DNA from: Sphingomonas sp. CFBP 8760 | GTDB taxonomy: Bacteria; Pseudomonadota; Alphaproteobacteria; Sphingomonadales; Sphingomonadaceae | Assembly (NCBI RefSeq): GCF_014841615.1 | Contig: NZ_JACYUG010000004.1 | Location: 1-64,000, forward strand | Direction: 5' to 3' | Length of the DNA: 64,000 nt | Shown: positions 1 through 8,588 of the stretch, piece by piece | How the letters are laid out: the number at the start of each line of letters is the position of its first letter | Numbering within the stretch: position 1 is the stretch's first letter | The notes under the pieces: generated by a model | The model's input: only the letters and a program-made list of their open reading frames with translations | Database searches by the model: none | What the model was told of the DNA's origin: nothing | Translations under genes and position numbers: made by a program

Positions 1-36
1 AACTACTTCAGCTCCTGCGGCTATGATCCGGACTGA
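1..36 (+). CDS. 3' end of a gene entering from the left edge (partial)
   Basis: The first 36 bases read as an open frame ending in TGA, giving the tail NYFSSCGYDPD. The frame is open from the first base of the window, and what follows is a repeat-rich intergenic stretch, so this is probably the C-terminus of a rightward gene. Eleven residues are too few to assign a family. It could also be a chance open frame. Confidence 0.35.
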   Translation, partial: NYFSSCGYDPD

Positions 37-111
37 ATGGAATCCGCTCTAACGCTCGCAATGACGGGGAGGGGCTCACGCCATCATCGCTCGGGGCGGC
101 CCCTTCTGCTT

Positions 112-197
112 CCCCGGCGGAGGCCGGGGTCCAGTTGGGGGACGTTTGCCGTGACGTACTATGGCCTTCCCCAACTGGGCCCCGGCCTTCGCCGGGG
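112..197. repeat. GC-rich inverted repeat (dispersed REP-like element)
   Basis: Arms at 112-140 and 169-197 are near-perfect reverse complements, built around CCCCGGC..GGCCGGGG plus CCAGTTGGGG. The central spacer is about 28 bases. Repeats of this design are common in intergenic DNA of sphingomonads. The surrounding stretch (37-356) has no credible gene; it also carries a degenerate CTCGCAATGACGGGG half-repeat near 52-66. Confidence 0.7.
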
Positions 198-332
198 AGG
201 GGATATTGGCTGGATGATGCGGTCTTTTCCGGAGGTTTCGCCCGCGTCGGGGTGGTCTGCGGGATCAAACGGACAGGGTGACGGCGAAGCCGCCGTCGGA
301 CGGGTACGGCTGTTGCCGCCCCGCCGGCCGGT

Positions 333-373
333 CCAGCCTGTTCGACCGATCTTTGGTCAGTCGAACAGGCTGG
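333..373 (-). terminator. inverted repeat spanning the prs stop codon
   Basis: CCAGCCTGTTCGAC at 333-346 is a perfect 14-base reverse complement of 360-373, with a 13-base loop that contains the prs stop codon (357-359). On the prs transcript it would fold into a strong hairpin formed partly from the last codons. There is no U-run, so it may be a mRNA-stabilising 3' hairpin or a Rho-associated end rather than a classic intrinsic terminator. Confidence 0.45.
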
Positions 374-1292
374 ACACGCTCGTCTCGTCGGCGATGCGCT
401 TGATCGCCTCGCCGAGCAGGGGGGCGATCGGCAGGTGGCGGATCTTGCCGGTGGAGGCGATGGTGTCGTGGTTGCCGATCGAATCGGTGATGACCAGTTC
501 GCGCAACGCCGAGCCGTCTACCCGCGCCACCGCCCCGCCCGACAGCACGCCGTGCGTGACATAGGCGACCACGTCCTCCGCCCCCGCCTCGCGCAGGGCC
601 GCCGCGGCGTTGCACAGCGTGCCCGCCGAATCGACGATATCGTCGATCAGGATGCAGAACCGGCCCTCGACCTCGCCGATGATGTTCATCACCTCGGATT
701 CGCCCGCGCGCTCGCGGCGTTTGTCGACGATCGCGAGGGGGGCGTTGTCGAGCCGCTTGGCGAGCACGCGCGCGCGCACCACGCCGCCGACGTCCGGGCT
801 CACCACCATCAGGTTCTTCGAGCGGAAACGCGCCAGGATATCCGCCGACATCACCGGCGCGGCATAGAGGTTGTCGGTGGGGATATCGAAGAAGCCCTGG
901 ATCTGCCCGGCGTGCAGATCGACCGACAACACCCGGTCCGCGCCCGCGACGGTGATGAGGTTGGCGACCAGCTTGGCGGAGATCGGCGTGCGCGGCCCCG
1001 GTTTCCGGTCCTGCCGGGCATAGCCCATATAGGGGACGACCGCGGTGATCCGCTTCGCCGACGCGCGCTTCAGCGCGTCGATGATGATGAGCAGTTCCAT
1101 CAGATTGTCGTTGGCGGGATAGCCGGTCGACTGGAGCACGAACACGTCCTCGCCGCGCACGTTCTCCATGATCTCGACGAAGACCTCCTCGTCGGCGAAG
1201 CGACGGACATGCGCCTCGGTCAGCGGAATCTCGCAATAGGCGGCGATCGCGTTCGCCAGCGGCAGGTTCGAGTTTCCGGTGATGAGTTTCAT
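357..1292 (-). CDS. prs: ribose-phosphate pyrophosphokinase (PRPP synthetase)
   Basis: Converts ribose 5-phosphate and ATP to phosphoribosyl pyrophosphate, the precursor of purines, pyrimidines, His, Trp and NAD. The 311-residue protein is the normal family length. The PRPP-binding loop [12 protein letters not shown] is at about residues 215-226, the metal-binding region [12 protein letters not shown] at 125-135, and the [11 protein letters not shown] flexible-loop region at about 97-107. An in-frame ATG 12 codons upstream exists, but the start at MKLITGN has an AAGGGG ribosome-binding site and matches the family N-terminus. It is monocistronic and convergent with nothing recognisable on its left. 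Cytoplasmic. Confidence 0.95.
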   Translation of the reverse strand: MKLITGNSNLPLANAIAAYCEIPLTEAHVRRFADEEVFVEIMENVRGEDVFVLQSTGYPANDNLMELLIIIDALKRASAKRITAVVPYMGYARQDRKPGPRTPISAKLVANLITVAGADRVLSVDLHAGQIQGFFDIPTDNLYAAPVMSADILARFRSKNLMVVSPDVGGVVRARVLAKRLDNAPLAIVDKRRERAGESEVMNIIGEVEGRFCILIDDIVDSAGTLCNAAAALREAGAEDVVAYVTHGVLSGGAVARVDGSALRELVITDSIGNHDTIASTGKIRHLPIAPLLGEAIKRIADETSVSSLFD

Positions 1293-1404
1293 GTGGTGGC
1301 CCCTTCGAGTGTCGCCTTTAGGGGGCATGGCCGGGAAGCGGAAGGGGGTGCCGGACCGCGCCGTTCAGGCGCCCGCCAGCGATACGACCGGGAAGAAGTC
1401 GCCT

Positions 1405-1549
1405 CGCGCGGAGGCGCGGAGGACGCAGAGGGGGTGAGCATGGCGCAACCAGCCATTCATACGACGTCTGTTCCGACAGGCGGGCCGAGTGGGCGTTCGA
1501 TCGATGTGCGGCGAACGCCACACCTCCGCGTCCTCCGCGCCTCCGCGCG
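1405..1549. repeat. long inverted repeat, CGCGGAGGCGCGGAG family
   Basis: Arms 1405-1431 and 1523-1549 are reverse complements at 26 of 27 positions, separated by about 91 bases. The core is GCGGAGGCGCGGAG. A related element lies at 20164-20324. The whole 313-base interval between prs and the tRNA synthetase gene (1293-1606) contains this element and no gene that I can support. Confidence 0.75.
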
Positions 1550-1606
1550 AACCAATTTTCTATTCCCGCGGTCGCACCCGCTGCCGATCCGTCCTAATGC
1601 GGGCGG

Positions 1607-2938
1607 ATGATCGTGACCCGCTTCGCTCCCTCGCCCACCGGCCGGCTCCATGTCGGCAACATCCGCGCCGCGCTGCATAACTGGATGTGGGCGCGGCGGC
1701 ATGGCGGGCGGTTCGTGCTGCGGATCGATGATACCGATGCCGACCGCAGCGAGGAACGCTTCGTCGAGGCGATCCGGGCCGATCTCGACTGGCTGGGCCT
1801 GACCCCGGACGTGCAGGTCCGCCAGTCCGAACGGTTCGCACTGTACCAGCGCCGCTTCGATGCGCTGGTCGCCGCCGGGCGGATCTATCCCGCCTATGAA
1901 AGCGCGCAGGAACTGGACCTGAAGCGCAAGATCCTGCTGGGGCGGGGATTGCCGCCGGTCTACGATCGCGCCGCGCTGGCGCTGACCGACGCGGATCGGG
2001 GGCGGCTGGCGGCGGAGGGGGTGCGCCCGCACTGGCGCTTCCGCCTCGATCACGACGCGCCGCTGGCATGGGACGACCTGATCCGGGGGCCGCAGTCGTT
2101 CGATCCCGCCACCATGAGCGATCCGGTGGTGCGCCGCGCGGACGGATCGTGGCTGTACATGCTGCCATCGGCGATCGACGATATCGATCTGGGCATCAGC
2201 CATGTCGTGCGTGGCGAGGACCATGTGTCGAACACCGCGTTGCAGCTCCAGATGTTCGCCGCGATGGACGCGGCGCCGCCCGCCTTCGCGCATACCGCGC
2301 TGCTGACCGGGGCGGAGGGGAAATTGTCGAAGCGGCTCGGCTCGCTGGGGGTCGATCATTTCCGCGAGGAGGGGATCGAGCCTGCCGCCGTCCGCTCGTT
2401 GCTGGCGCGGCTGGGCACCAGCGATGCCGTGGAGCCGGTGGTCGATCCGGCGCCGCTGATCGCGGGCCTCGATTTCGCCCGGTTCGGCCGCGCGCCCGCC
2501 CGCTTCGACGAGGTGGAACTGCAACAGGTCAACGCCCGCATCGTCCACCAGCTGGATCATGACGCGGTTGCCGACCGGCTGCCGGCCGGCATGGGCGCGG
2601 CGGAATGGCAGGCGGTGCGCCCCAATCTGTCGCGCGTGACGGAGGCGGCGGACTGGTGGCGGGTGATCGAGGGGCCGATCGATACGACGCCCGCCGAGGC
2701 GGATCGCGATTATCTGGCACAGGCGGCGCAGGTGGCGGCCACGCTGAACTGGTCGGCGGCCGATATCTGGTCGCGGCTGACCACCGCGCTGAAGGCGTCG
2801 AGCGGGCGGAGCGGCAAGGCGCTGTTCCTGCCGCTGCGCCGGGCGCTGACCGGGCTGGACCACGGCCCCGACATGGCGGCGCTGCTGCCGCTGATCGGGC
2901 GGGCGCGGACGCTGGCGCGGCTGGACCGCGCCGGCTGA
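1607..2938 (+). CDS. gltX: glutamate--tRNA ligase
   Basis: Charges tRNA with glutamate in the cytoplasm. The 443-residue class I synthetase has the HIGH-type signature as HVGN (residues 15-18) in PSPTGRLHVGN and the KMSKS-type signature as KLSKR (239-243). An anticodon-binding C-terminal domain is present, which separates it from the shorter GluQ (YadB) enzymes. The zinc-site cysteines seen in E. coli GltX are absent (YPAYESAQEL replaces a Cys-rich segment), as in some alphaproteobacterial forms. Alphaproteobacteria often carry two GltX paralogues, one of which mischarges tRNA-Gln for the GatCAB pathway; the sequence alone does not say which this is. Confidence 0.92.
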   Translation: MIVTRFAPSPTGRLHVGNIRAALHNWMWARRHGGRFVLRIDDTDADRSEERFVEAIRADLDWLGLTPDVQVRQSERFALYQRRFDALVAAGRIYPAYESAQELDLKRKILLGRGLPPVYDRAALALTDADRGRLAAEGVRPHWRFRLDHDAPLAWDDLIRGPQSFDPATMSDPVVRRADGSWLYMLPSAIDDIDLGISHVVRGEDHVSNTALQLQMFAAMDAAPPAFAHTALLTGAEGKLSKRLGSLGVDHFREEGIEPAAVRSLLARLGTSDAVEPVVDPAPLIAGLDFARFGRAPARFDEVELQQVNARIVHQLDHDAVADRLPAGMGAAEWQAVRPNLSRVTEAADWWRVIEGPIDTTPAEADRDYLAQAAQVAATLNWSAADIWSRLTTALKASSGRSGKALFLPLRRALTGLDHGPDMAALLPLIGRARTLARLDRAG

Positions 2939-2958
2939 CCCGGCCTGCGCCGAAAGGG

Positions 2959-3213
2959 CTACCGGTCGCGTTCGAGCTTGGTGACCGCGCCGGTGCGGGG
3001 GTCGACATGGAATTCATACTGCACGCGCCCGCGCCGTGCCTCGCCTTCCCAATGGCCGTCGTCGGCCTCGATCTTGGTGACCTTGTAGCCCCGCTTGGCG
3101 AGGATGCCGCTGGCCCGTTCGGCACTGATCCAGCCGCGCCCGGGCCGATCCGCCAGGGCGGGGGTGGCGGTGACGACGATAGTGGCGGCGGCGGCGAGGG
3201 CGAGGCGACGCAT
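2959..3213 (-). CDS. small secreted PepSY-like protein
   Basis: An 84-residue protein with a clear signal peptide (MRRLALAAAATIVVTATPALA, cleaved near residue 21) and a single compact domain that resembles PepSY: WISAERASGILAKRGYKVTKIE followed by a GHWEGEARRGRVQYEF strand pair and a DPRTGAVTKLE ending. Such proteins are periplasmic, and PepSY domains are often thought to modulate proteases or bind ligands; the function here is unknown. The start is supported by GGAAAGGA eight bases upstream. It converges with the tRNA synthetase gene, with only 20 bases between them. Confidence 0.75.
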   Translation of the reverse strand: MRRLALAAAATIVVTATPALADRPGRGWISAERASGILAKRGYKVTKIEADDGHWEGEARRGRVQYEFHVDPRTGAVTKLERDR

Positions 3214-3379
3214 GGTGATCCTTTCCGATGACGGTCCTGTCGGGTCAGGACGATCGCCTTCCGACATCGTTCCTGTCGCACCCTGATTACCCCGCTTGCG
3301 GTAGTAACGATATACTGTCACCTTCCGATCTGCGAACGGCCGACTCGCGTCCCACAGGAGACGATCAAGGAGACAGCAC

Positions 3380-4048
3380 GTGTATGCAGATCGCTTTGCC
3401 GGCGGACGCCGGTTCAACCCCGCCGGGCTACTCGCGGCGGTGGGGATCAACGCCGGTGTGGTCGCCGCGCTGATGATCGCCGCGCCGCACGTCACGCGGA
3501 CGTTCGACGATCCGCTGGAGATCACCAGCATCCCGATCGCGTCGCCGCCTCCGCCGCCGGAGCCCGAGCCGCAGCCGCGCACCGCCGCCGCCCGGCCCGA
3601 CCGGATCGAGACGGTGCCGCCGGTGGTGCCCCGCCCCGCCGACGATGGCCCGATCGTGGTCGCCGATCCGCTGCCCACCTTGCCCGGCCCCACCGGCATC
3701 GCGACCGGGATGGGCGAGGGCACTGGCTTCGCGATCGATCCGCCCGCGCCGCCCGCACCCGTCATCGTCGCCCCCGGTCTCGACCCGCGCCATGCCGCCG
3801 ATCTCCAGCCCGATTATCCCGCCGCCGAACGGCGGATGGGCAATCCGGGCAAGGTGACGGTGCGCGTCCTGATCGGTGCCGATGGCCGGGTGAAGGAGGT
3901 GGAGCCGGTATCCGCCACCAGCGACGCCTTTTTCCGGGCCACCCGCGATCAGGCGCTGCGCCGCTGGCGTTTCCGCCCCGGCACGCGCGACGGCGTGCCG
4001 CAGGCGGCATGGCGGACGATGAGCGTGACGTTCGTGATGCAGGACTGA
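3380..4048 (+). CDS. TonB family energy-transducing protein
   Basis: Links the inner-membrane ExbB/ExbD proton-motive complex to outer-membrane TonB-dependent receptors, several of which are encoded in this window. The 222-residue protein has a short cytoplasmic N-terminus, one membrane segment (about 17-36), a Pro-rich periplasmic linker with runs of PPPPPEPEPQP (about 56-66), and a C-terminal TonB domain beginning near DLQPDYPAAERRMGNPGKV with the closing strand WRFRPGTRDG. It starts at GTG 3380 with AAGGAG nine bases upstream. No exbB/exbD are next to it, so the partner complex is encoded elsewhere. Confidence 0.88.
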   Translation: MYADRFAGGRRFNPAGLLAAVGINAGVVAALMIAAPHVTRTFDDPLEITSIPIASPPPPPEPEPQPRTAAARPDRIETVPPVVPRPADDGPIVVADPLPTLPGPTGIATGMGEGTGFAIDPPAPPAPVIVAPGLDPRHAADLQPDYPAAERRMGNPGKVTVRVLIGADGRVKEVEPVSATSDAFFRATRDQALRRWRFRPGTRDGVPQAAWRTMSVTFVMQD

Positions 4049-4348
4049 GGCGGGAGGCACGGGTGATGCGGCCATCCGCCGATCCCGGCTTGCGGTGCCG
4101 GACGAAGCCGTGGACCATCGGTGCGATGGCGCGGCCCGGCTGGACCCGGGGTGGCGAAGGGAGGGGCGGCTATTCGATCCGTTCGCCTCTCCGGATAGCG
4201 ACCGATGCGCGGCGATCCTGCCTGAACGGCGGCGAAACGGGCCGTTCCGGGATCGTTCAGCGCGAATCGTGCATTGACCCGGATAAGGTCGGCCATCCGT
4301 GCGACAGGCGCGGGCGGCGGATCGATGTTGGCGTGCAGGAGGTTCGTG
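4049..4348. other. intergenic stretch with no recognisable feature
   Basis: About 300 bases between the TonB gene and the Tyr-rich protein gene. Short open frames cross it, but none has a good ribosome-binding site together with plausible codon use. I see no strong hairpin, repeat or promoter. The last part carries the AGGAGG ribosome-binding site of the next gene (around 4337-4342). Confidence 0.4.
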
Positions 4349-4729
4349 ATGAACGGATGGATGAAGAAGGCGACGCTGGGTCTGGTGCTGGGCGCCACGG
4401 CGTTGAGTGCGGCGGCCCCGGCGGATGCGCAGCGGTGGCGCGGTTATCGCGGCCACCGGGGTGGTGGCAACGGCGTGGCGACGGGCGCGCTGCTCGGCGG
4501 TATCCTGGGACTGGGCGTGGGTGCGGCGATCGCCTCGGGCAACCGCGACCGCTATTACGACCGGCGCGACTATTATTACGACGCGCCGCCGCCGCGCGTG
4601 GTCTATCGCGACCGTTATTATGCGCCGCCGCCCCCGCCGGTGGTGGTCCGCGAGCGCTATTACGAGGCGCCGGGTTATTACGGGCGCGGCTATGGCGACC
4701 GGGGTTATGGCTACGGTTACGGTTACTGA
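4349..4729 (+). CDS. secreted Gly/Tyr-rich low-complexity protein
   Basis: A 126-residue exported protein of unknown role. The signal peptide MNGWMKKATLGLVLGATALS.. ends at about ADAQ (residue 27). A short Gly-rich hydrophobic segment follows (GALLGGILGLGVGAAIA, resembling a glycine-zipper membrane segment), then a Tyr/Arg/Pro-rich tail with repeats of DRYYDRRDYYYD and RGYGYGYGY. A longer frame exists upstream, but the chosen ATG has AGGAGG at the right spacing and creates the signal peptide. Proteins of this design are common in sphingomonads and probably sit in the envelope. An intrinsic terminator follows directly. Confidence 0.75.
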   Translation: MNGWMKKATLGLVLGATALSAAAPADAQRWRGYRGHRGGGNGVATGALLGGILGLGVGAAIASGNRDRYYDRRDYYYDAPPPRVVYRDRYYAPPPPPVVVRERYYEAPGYYGRGYGDRGYGYGYGY

Positions 4730-4750
4730 CGACGATCGGCCGCGCAGGGA

Positions 4751-4784
4751 ACGGCGCGGGGGCACGACCCCCGCGCCGTTTTTT
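4751..4784 (+). terminator. intrinsic terminator
   Basis: ACGGCGCGGGGG and CCCCCGCGCCGT form a 12-base perfect stem with a short CACGA loop (4751-4779), followed by a run of six T. It ends the transcript of the Gly/Tyr-rich protein gene. Confidence 0.9.
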
Positions 4785-4820
4785 GTGGCCGGGCGCGGGC
4801 GGCGGGGCTAAGCGGCGGAC

Positions 4821-5111
4821 ATGACCGACACGCCTCCCGATCGCCTCTCGATCAATGCCGACAGCCCCTATTTCGACCAGCCGCTGCTGGAGCGCGGCAT
4901 CGGCATCCGCTTCAAGGGTGCCGAGCGCAAGGATGTCGAGGAATATTGCATCTCCGAGAGCTGGATCCGCGTCGCGCTGGGCAAGAAGGTCGACCGCAAG
5001 GGTCGCGCGCTGACGGTGAAGCTGAACGGCGAGGTCGAGGCATGGTTCGAACGCCCGGCGGCGGGTGGCGACACCGCGCCGGATGCCACGGACGATCAGC
5101 CCGCGGCGTGA
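4821..5111 (+). CDS. DUF3297 family protein
   Basis: A 96-residue cytoplasmic protein. MTDTPPDRLSINADSPYFD, GIGIRFKG and VEEYCISESWIRVALGKK are the conserved signature of DUF3297, a small proteobacterial family without an established function. The C-terminus (after residue 80) is a short variable acidic tail. ATG 4821 is the obvious start. It stands alone between a terminator and the promoter of a TonB receptor gene. Confidence 0.85.
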   Translation: MTDTPPDRLSINADSPYFDQPLLERGIGIRFKGAERKDVEEYCISESWIRVALGKKVDRKGRALTVKLNGEVEAWFERPAAGGDTAPDATDDQPAA

Positions 5112-5207
5112 TCCCCGCGCCCCGCCACGCGGCGGGGCCGGGCGGCCTGCCCGGATGCCCGGCCAGGCGCCTGCCGGGACCATAGTGGCAGGATAACGAC
5201 AGTCGGA

Positions 5208-5227
5208 CCGAAACAGGACCGTTTCGG
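5208..5227. promoter_or_regulatory. perfect palindrome upstream of TonB receptor gene (candidate operator)
   Basis: CCGAAAC-AGGACC-GTTTCGG: two perfect 7-base half sites with a 6-base spacer, ending 11 bases before a TTGACA -35 element. The position suits an activator or repressor site controlling the receptor gene at 5319. The regulator is not identifiable. Confidence 0.45.
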
Positions 5228-5238
5228 TTACCTATACC

Positions 5239-5267
5239 TTGACACCCTCCAATAGTCGGACAAGAAT
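5239..5267 (+). promoter_or_regulatory. candidate sigma-70 promoter for the receptor gene
   Basis: TTGACA (5239-5244), 17-base spacer, AAGAAT (5262-5267). The -35 is perfect and the -10 weak, which is consistent with a regulated promoter. A CGGAC..GTCCG inverted repeat overlaps the -10 (5257-5272). Confidence 0.45.
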
Positions 5268-5318
5268 GTCCGTCATCGATTGCACCGGTAGGAGCCGGCG
5301 ATCATGGAGGGGATAGAA

Positions 5319-8315
5319 ATGACACGTCACCTGTTGCTGATGTCGGCCGCGCCGTTCGCGCTGACCATCACGCCGGCCAGCGCGCAGGTCGCCACGCCGA
5401 CGCCGCAGGAACGCCAGCAGGCCGCCGCTCCCGATGCCACCGTCGACGAGCAGGCACCCGTCGCGCAGGAGCGCGCCACCGAGGCGGCACAGGGGCGCAG
5501 CCCCGGCACCGCGGCGACCGAGAACCTGACCGGCGACACCGCCGCCGCCGCCGCGCCGGCCACCGACGAGGACCGCGACGTGCGCGACATCGTCGTCACC
5601 GGCTATCGTGCCAGCCTGGGCAGCGCGCAGGCGATCAAGCGCAATTCCGATGCGATCCTCGACGCGGTGGTCGCGCAGGACATCGGCAAGTTGCCCGACA
5701 ATACCGCCGCCGAGTCGCTGGCGCGCATCACCGGTATCCAGGTCGGCCGATCGGGCGACGAGGTGAATCAGGTGCTGGTCCGTGGCCTGCCCGACCTGAC
5801 CACGACCTTCAACGGCCGCGAACTGTTCACCGCCGAAGGGCGCGGCGTCGCGTTGCAGGATTTTCCCGCCGGCGCGCTGGCGGGACTGGAAGTCTATAAA
5901 TCCGGCACCGCCGACCTGCTGGAACCGGGACTGGCGGGCCTGATCAACGTCCGGTCGCGCCGGCCGTTCGACTTCAGCGAAAAGCTGGTCGTCGCCGGCG
6001 GTATCCGCGGTTCCTACAACGACCAGAGCAACAAGTACGACCCGCAGGGCAACGTGCTCGTCAGCGCGCGGCAGGATACCCCGATCGGCGAGATCGGCGT
6101 GCTGCTGAACGCATCGTATATCCGGACCAAATATCGTAACGCGGTGCGCTTCGCGGTCGCCAACGTGCCCGAGCGGCTGAACGACGGACAGGTGGTCCTG
6201 CCCGCCTCGGTCGGGCGCGCGTTCCGCATTCCCGAGCGGGTCGGCGTCTATAACGACAGCGGGACGCGATCGCGCCCGGCATTCAACGCCAGCGTCCAGT
6301 GGAAGCCGGCGTCGAATCTCGAACTCTATTACGACTTCCTCTATCAGGGATATCGCGGGCGTGGTGCCAACGACCTGTTCGAGGCATCGCTGCTGAACAA
6401 CAACCCGACGCTGAGCAACGTCGTGCTGCGCGACGGCAAGCCCGATCAGGTGCAGACGCTGACCAAGACGGGCGGCGAGCGCGCCCAGATGTATCGCAGC
6501 ACCAACGTCAACAACACCGATACCTATCAGGCCGCGGGCGGCGCGAAATGGGATACGGGCCGGGCGCACCTGTCGACCGACTTCGCCTATACCCGCAGCC
6601 AGTATGACGCGAACGAGTACAGCTTCGACGCCGCGCTGACCACCGCACCGACGATGGACGTCAATTTCTTCATCGATGGCGGATCGGCGTTCAGCCTGCC
6701 GGGCTATGACAATGCCAATCCGGCCAATTACAAATGGCGCGGCTATTACGAGAGCAAGTATCTGGTGAAGGGGTCCGGCTGGCAGTGGCGGGGCGATATC
6801 GATCTCGACACCGATATCGACTTCCTGCCCAAGTTCCAGTTCGGCGCCCGCGCCACCGATCGCGATGCCTCGCAGGAGCGCGGCAACCGTTATGCCTATA
6901 CCGAAACGCTGAACATCCCGCTGGCGAACACCCCGGCGGGCACGCTGGAACTGACCCCCAACGCGTTCCGGGGCGATGCGCAGGGCTGGACCAGCTGGCT
7001 GATGCCGACGCGCAGCGGCATCGCCGGCAATGCGGAGGCGTTGCGCGTCTTCTCCGTCCAGGCGTTGCAGCAGATCGTTGCCGCCAACCCTACCGATGGC
7101 GGTTATCGCGATGCGCTGACCCGGTTTTCGCAGCCGACGCTCGAACTCGATCCGTTTCAGGGCTTCTCGGCCAAGGAACAGAGCTACGCGTTCTACGGAC
7201 AGGCCAAGTACCAGTTCGATATCGGATCGGTCGGGATCGACGGCCTGATTGGCGCGCGCGTGGTGAACACGGTGGGCGAATATAGCGGCCGGGGGCAGAC
7301 CCCGGTGGTGGTGAACGGCGTAATCCAGCGCGATGCGAACGGCATCCCCGTGCTGGCCGGACAGACGATCACGACCCGGTCCAACTATCTCGACATCCTG
7401 CCCAATGCCAGCCTGCGCATCCGGCCGACCGACAAGCTGCAGATTCGTTTCGGCTTCACCGAAACGCGCACCCGGCCCAGTTTCGGGGCGCTGAACCCCG
7501 CGGTGCAGATCACGCCGAACCAGTCGCCGCTGACCAATCCCGACGGTTCGCCGGTCATCATCCCCGACGATCCGCGCTTCGCCGCCGATCTGCAGGGACG
7601 GCCCGACTATACCGGCAGCGGCGGCAACCCCAATCTGGTGCCGCTGACATCGACCAACTACGACGCGACGATCGAATATTACTTCTCGAACAACGGGTCG
7701 ATCACGGCGGCGTTCTTCTATCGCGAACTGTCCGGCTTCCTGTCGCGGTACACGCAGCGGTTCCGCGATCCGGTGTTCGGCCTGCTCCAGATCGACGCCG
7801 ACGCCAATGCCGGCGCGGGCAAGATCAAGGGGATCGAGGTCGGGGGGCAGACGTTCCTCGATTTCCTGCCCGGACTGCTGAGCGGGTTCGGCGTGCAGGC
7901 CAACGTCACCTATCTCGACGGCAAGCAGCGGTTCCCGGTCGATCTGAGCCCGGCCAATACGACCCCGCCCTTCATCAGCATCCCGGGCCTGTCGAAGTGG
8001 AGCTACAACGCCGCGCTGTTCTATGAAAAGGGTACGGTATCGACCCGGTTGTCGTACAACGGCCGCTCGCGTTTCCTGAACGGCAACACCATACGCAACG
8101 GCGTGTATTTCGGTGAAGGTACCGAGAAGATCACGCGGCTGGATTATTCGTTCAACTATACGCCGATCAAGCAGATCACGCTGACGTTCGACGTGGCGAA
8201 TATTCTGGCGCAGCCGTTCCGCAACTTCGCGCAATATGGCGAAGACCGTTCCTATCCGCGCGACGTGCGCGACGAGGGGCGGTATTATGGACTGGGTGCC
8301 CGCTTCCGGTTCTGA
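5319..8315 (+). CDS. TonB-dependent outer-membrane receptor
   Basis: Outer-membrane beta-barrel transporter that takes up a ligand at the expense of TonB energy. The 998-residue protein has a signal peptide ending near PASAQ, an Ala/Pro/Gln-rich linker (about 25-80), a TonB-box-like segment DIVVTGYRASLGSAQ, and a plug domain with IGKLPDNTAAESLARITGIQ and the NGRELFTAEG strand. A long barrel follows and ends in the outer-membrane C-terminal signature YYGLGARFRF. It resembles the large Xanthomonas/Caulobacter-type receptors, which often import plant glycans. An ATG five codons upstream is possible, but the GGAGGGG site fits the chosen start better. Ligand unknown. It is followed by a second receptor gene. 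Confidence 0.9.
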   Translation: MTRHLLLMSAAPFALTITPASAQVATPTPQERQQAAAPDATVDEQAPVAQERATEAAQGRSPGTAATENLTGDTAAAAAPATDEDRDVRDIVVTGYRASLGSAQAIKRNSDAILDAVVAQDIGKLPDNTAAESLARITGIQVGRSGDEVNQVLVRGLPDLTTTFNGRELFTAEGRGVALQDFPAGALAGLEVYKSGTADLLEPGLAGLINVRSRRPFDFSEKLVVAGGIRGSYNDQSNKYDPQGNVLVSARQDTPIGEIGVLLNASYIRTKYRNAVRFAVANVPERLNDGQVVLPASVGRAFRIPERVGVYNDSGTRSRPAFNASVQWKPASNLELYYDFLYQGYRGRGANDLFEASLLNNNPTLSNVVLRDGKPDQVQTLTKTGGERAQMYRSTNVNNTDTYQAAGGAKWDTGRAHLSTDFAYTRSQYDANEYSFDAALTTAPTMDVNFFIDGGSAFSLPGYDNANPANYKWRGYYESKYLVKGSGWQWRGDIDLDTDIDFLPKFQFGARATDRDASQERGNRYAYTETLNIPLANTPAGTLELTPNAFRGDAQGWTSWLMPTRSGIAGNAEALRVFSVQALQQIVAANPTDGGYRDALTRFSQPTLELDPFQGFSAKEQSYAFYGQAKYQFDIGSVGIDGLIGARVVNTVGEYSGRGQTPVVVNGVIQRDANGIPVLAGQTITTRSNYLDILPNASLRIRPTDKLQIRFGFTETRTRPSFGALNPAVQITPNQSPLTNPDGSPVIIPDDPRFAADLQGRPDYTGSGGNPNLVPLTSTNYDATIEYYFSNNGSITAAFFYRELSGFLSRYTQRFRDPVFGLLQIDADANAGAGKIKGIEVGGQTFLDFLPGLLSGFGVQANVTYLDGKQRFPVDLSPANTTPPFISIPGLSKWSYNAALFYEKGTVSTRLSYNGRSRFLNGNTIRNGVYFGEGTEKITRLDYSFNYTPIKQITLTFDVANILAQPFRNFAQYGEDRSYPRDVRDEGRYYGLGARFRF

Positions 8316-8391
8316 TCGTCGCAGCCGGGGCCGGTGGGGGGTGTATCCGCCCCCGGCTTTGGCGAGGCCGGACATAGGATGAGGCCGCATG

Positions 8392-8424
8392 GCCCGGATG
8401 CCACCTCGCCGGTGGCATCCGGGC
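8392..8424 (+). terminator. strong hairpin between two receptor genes
   Basis: GCCCGGATGCCACC and GGTGGCATCCGGGC form a perfect 14-base stem with a TCGCC loop, followed by only CTTGT. It probably terminates or stabilises the upstream receptor transcript, so the two receptor genes need not be one operon. The remainder of the 273-base gap contains the promoter region of the next gene. Confidence 0.65.
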
Positions 8425-8588
8425 CTTGTCGTTCCGGTCGGGCGCGCCGCCATGCGGGGGCCGGGGTGTCACCGGTTGGCCACAGCCGGTCGGGGATTTC
8501 CCGGGCTTGTGTAAGCACGGTTGACGCATCGCCGATATGTATGACAACTATCCGCAGGCCGGTAACAGGCAGGCAAGAGGGGATGGTT

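Noticed and set aside
5232..8453. 1073-residue open frame on the minus strand opposite the first TonB receptor
   Set aside because: It is a GC-rich mirror of a clear receptor gene. The product is Arg/Gly/Ala-rich without signal peptide or family motif, and it has no ribosome-binding site.
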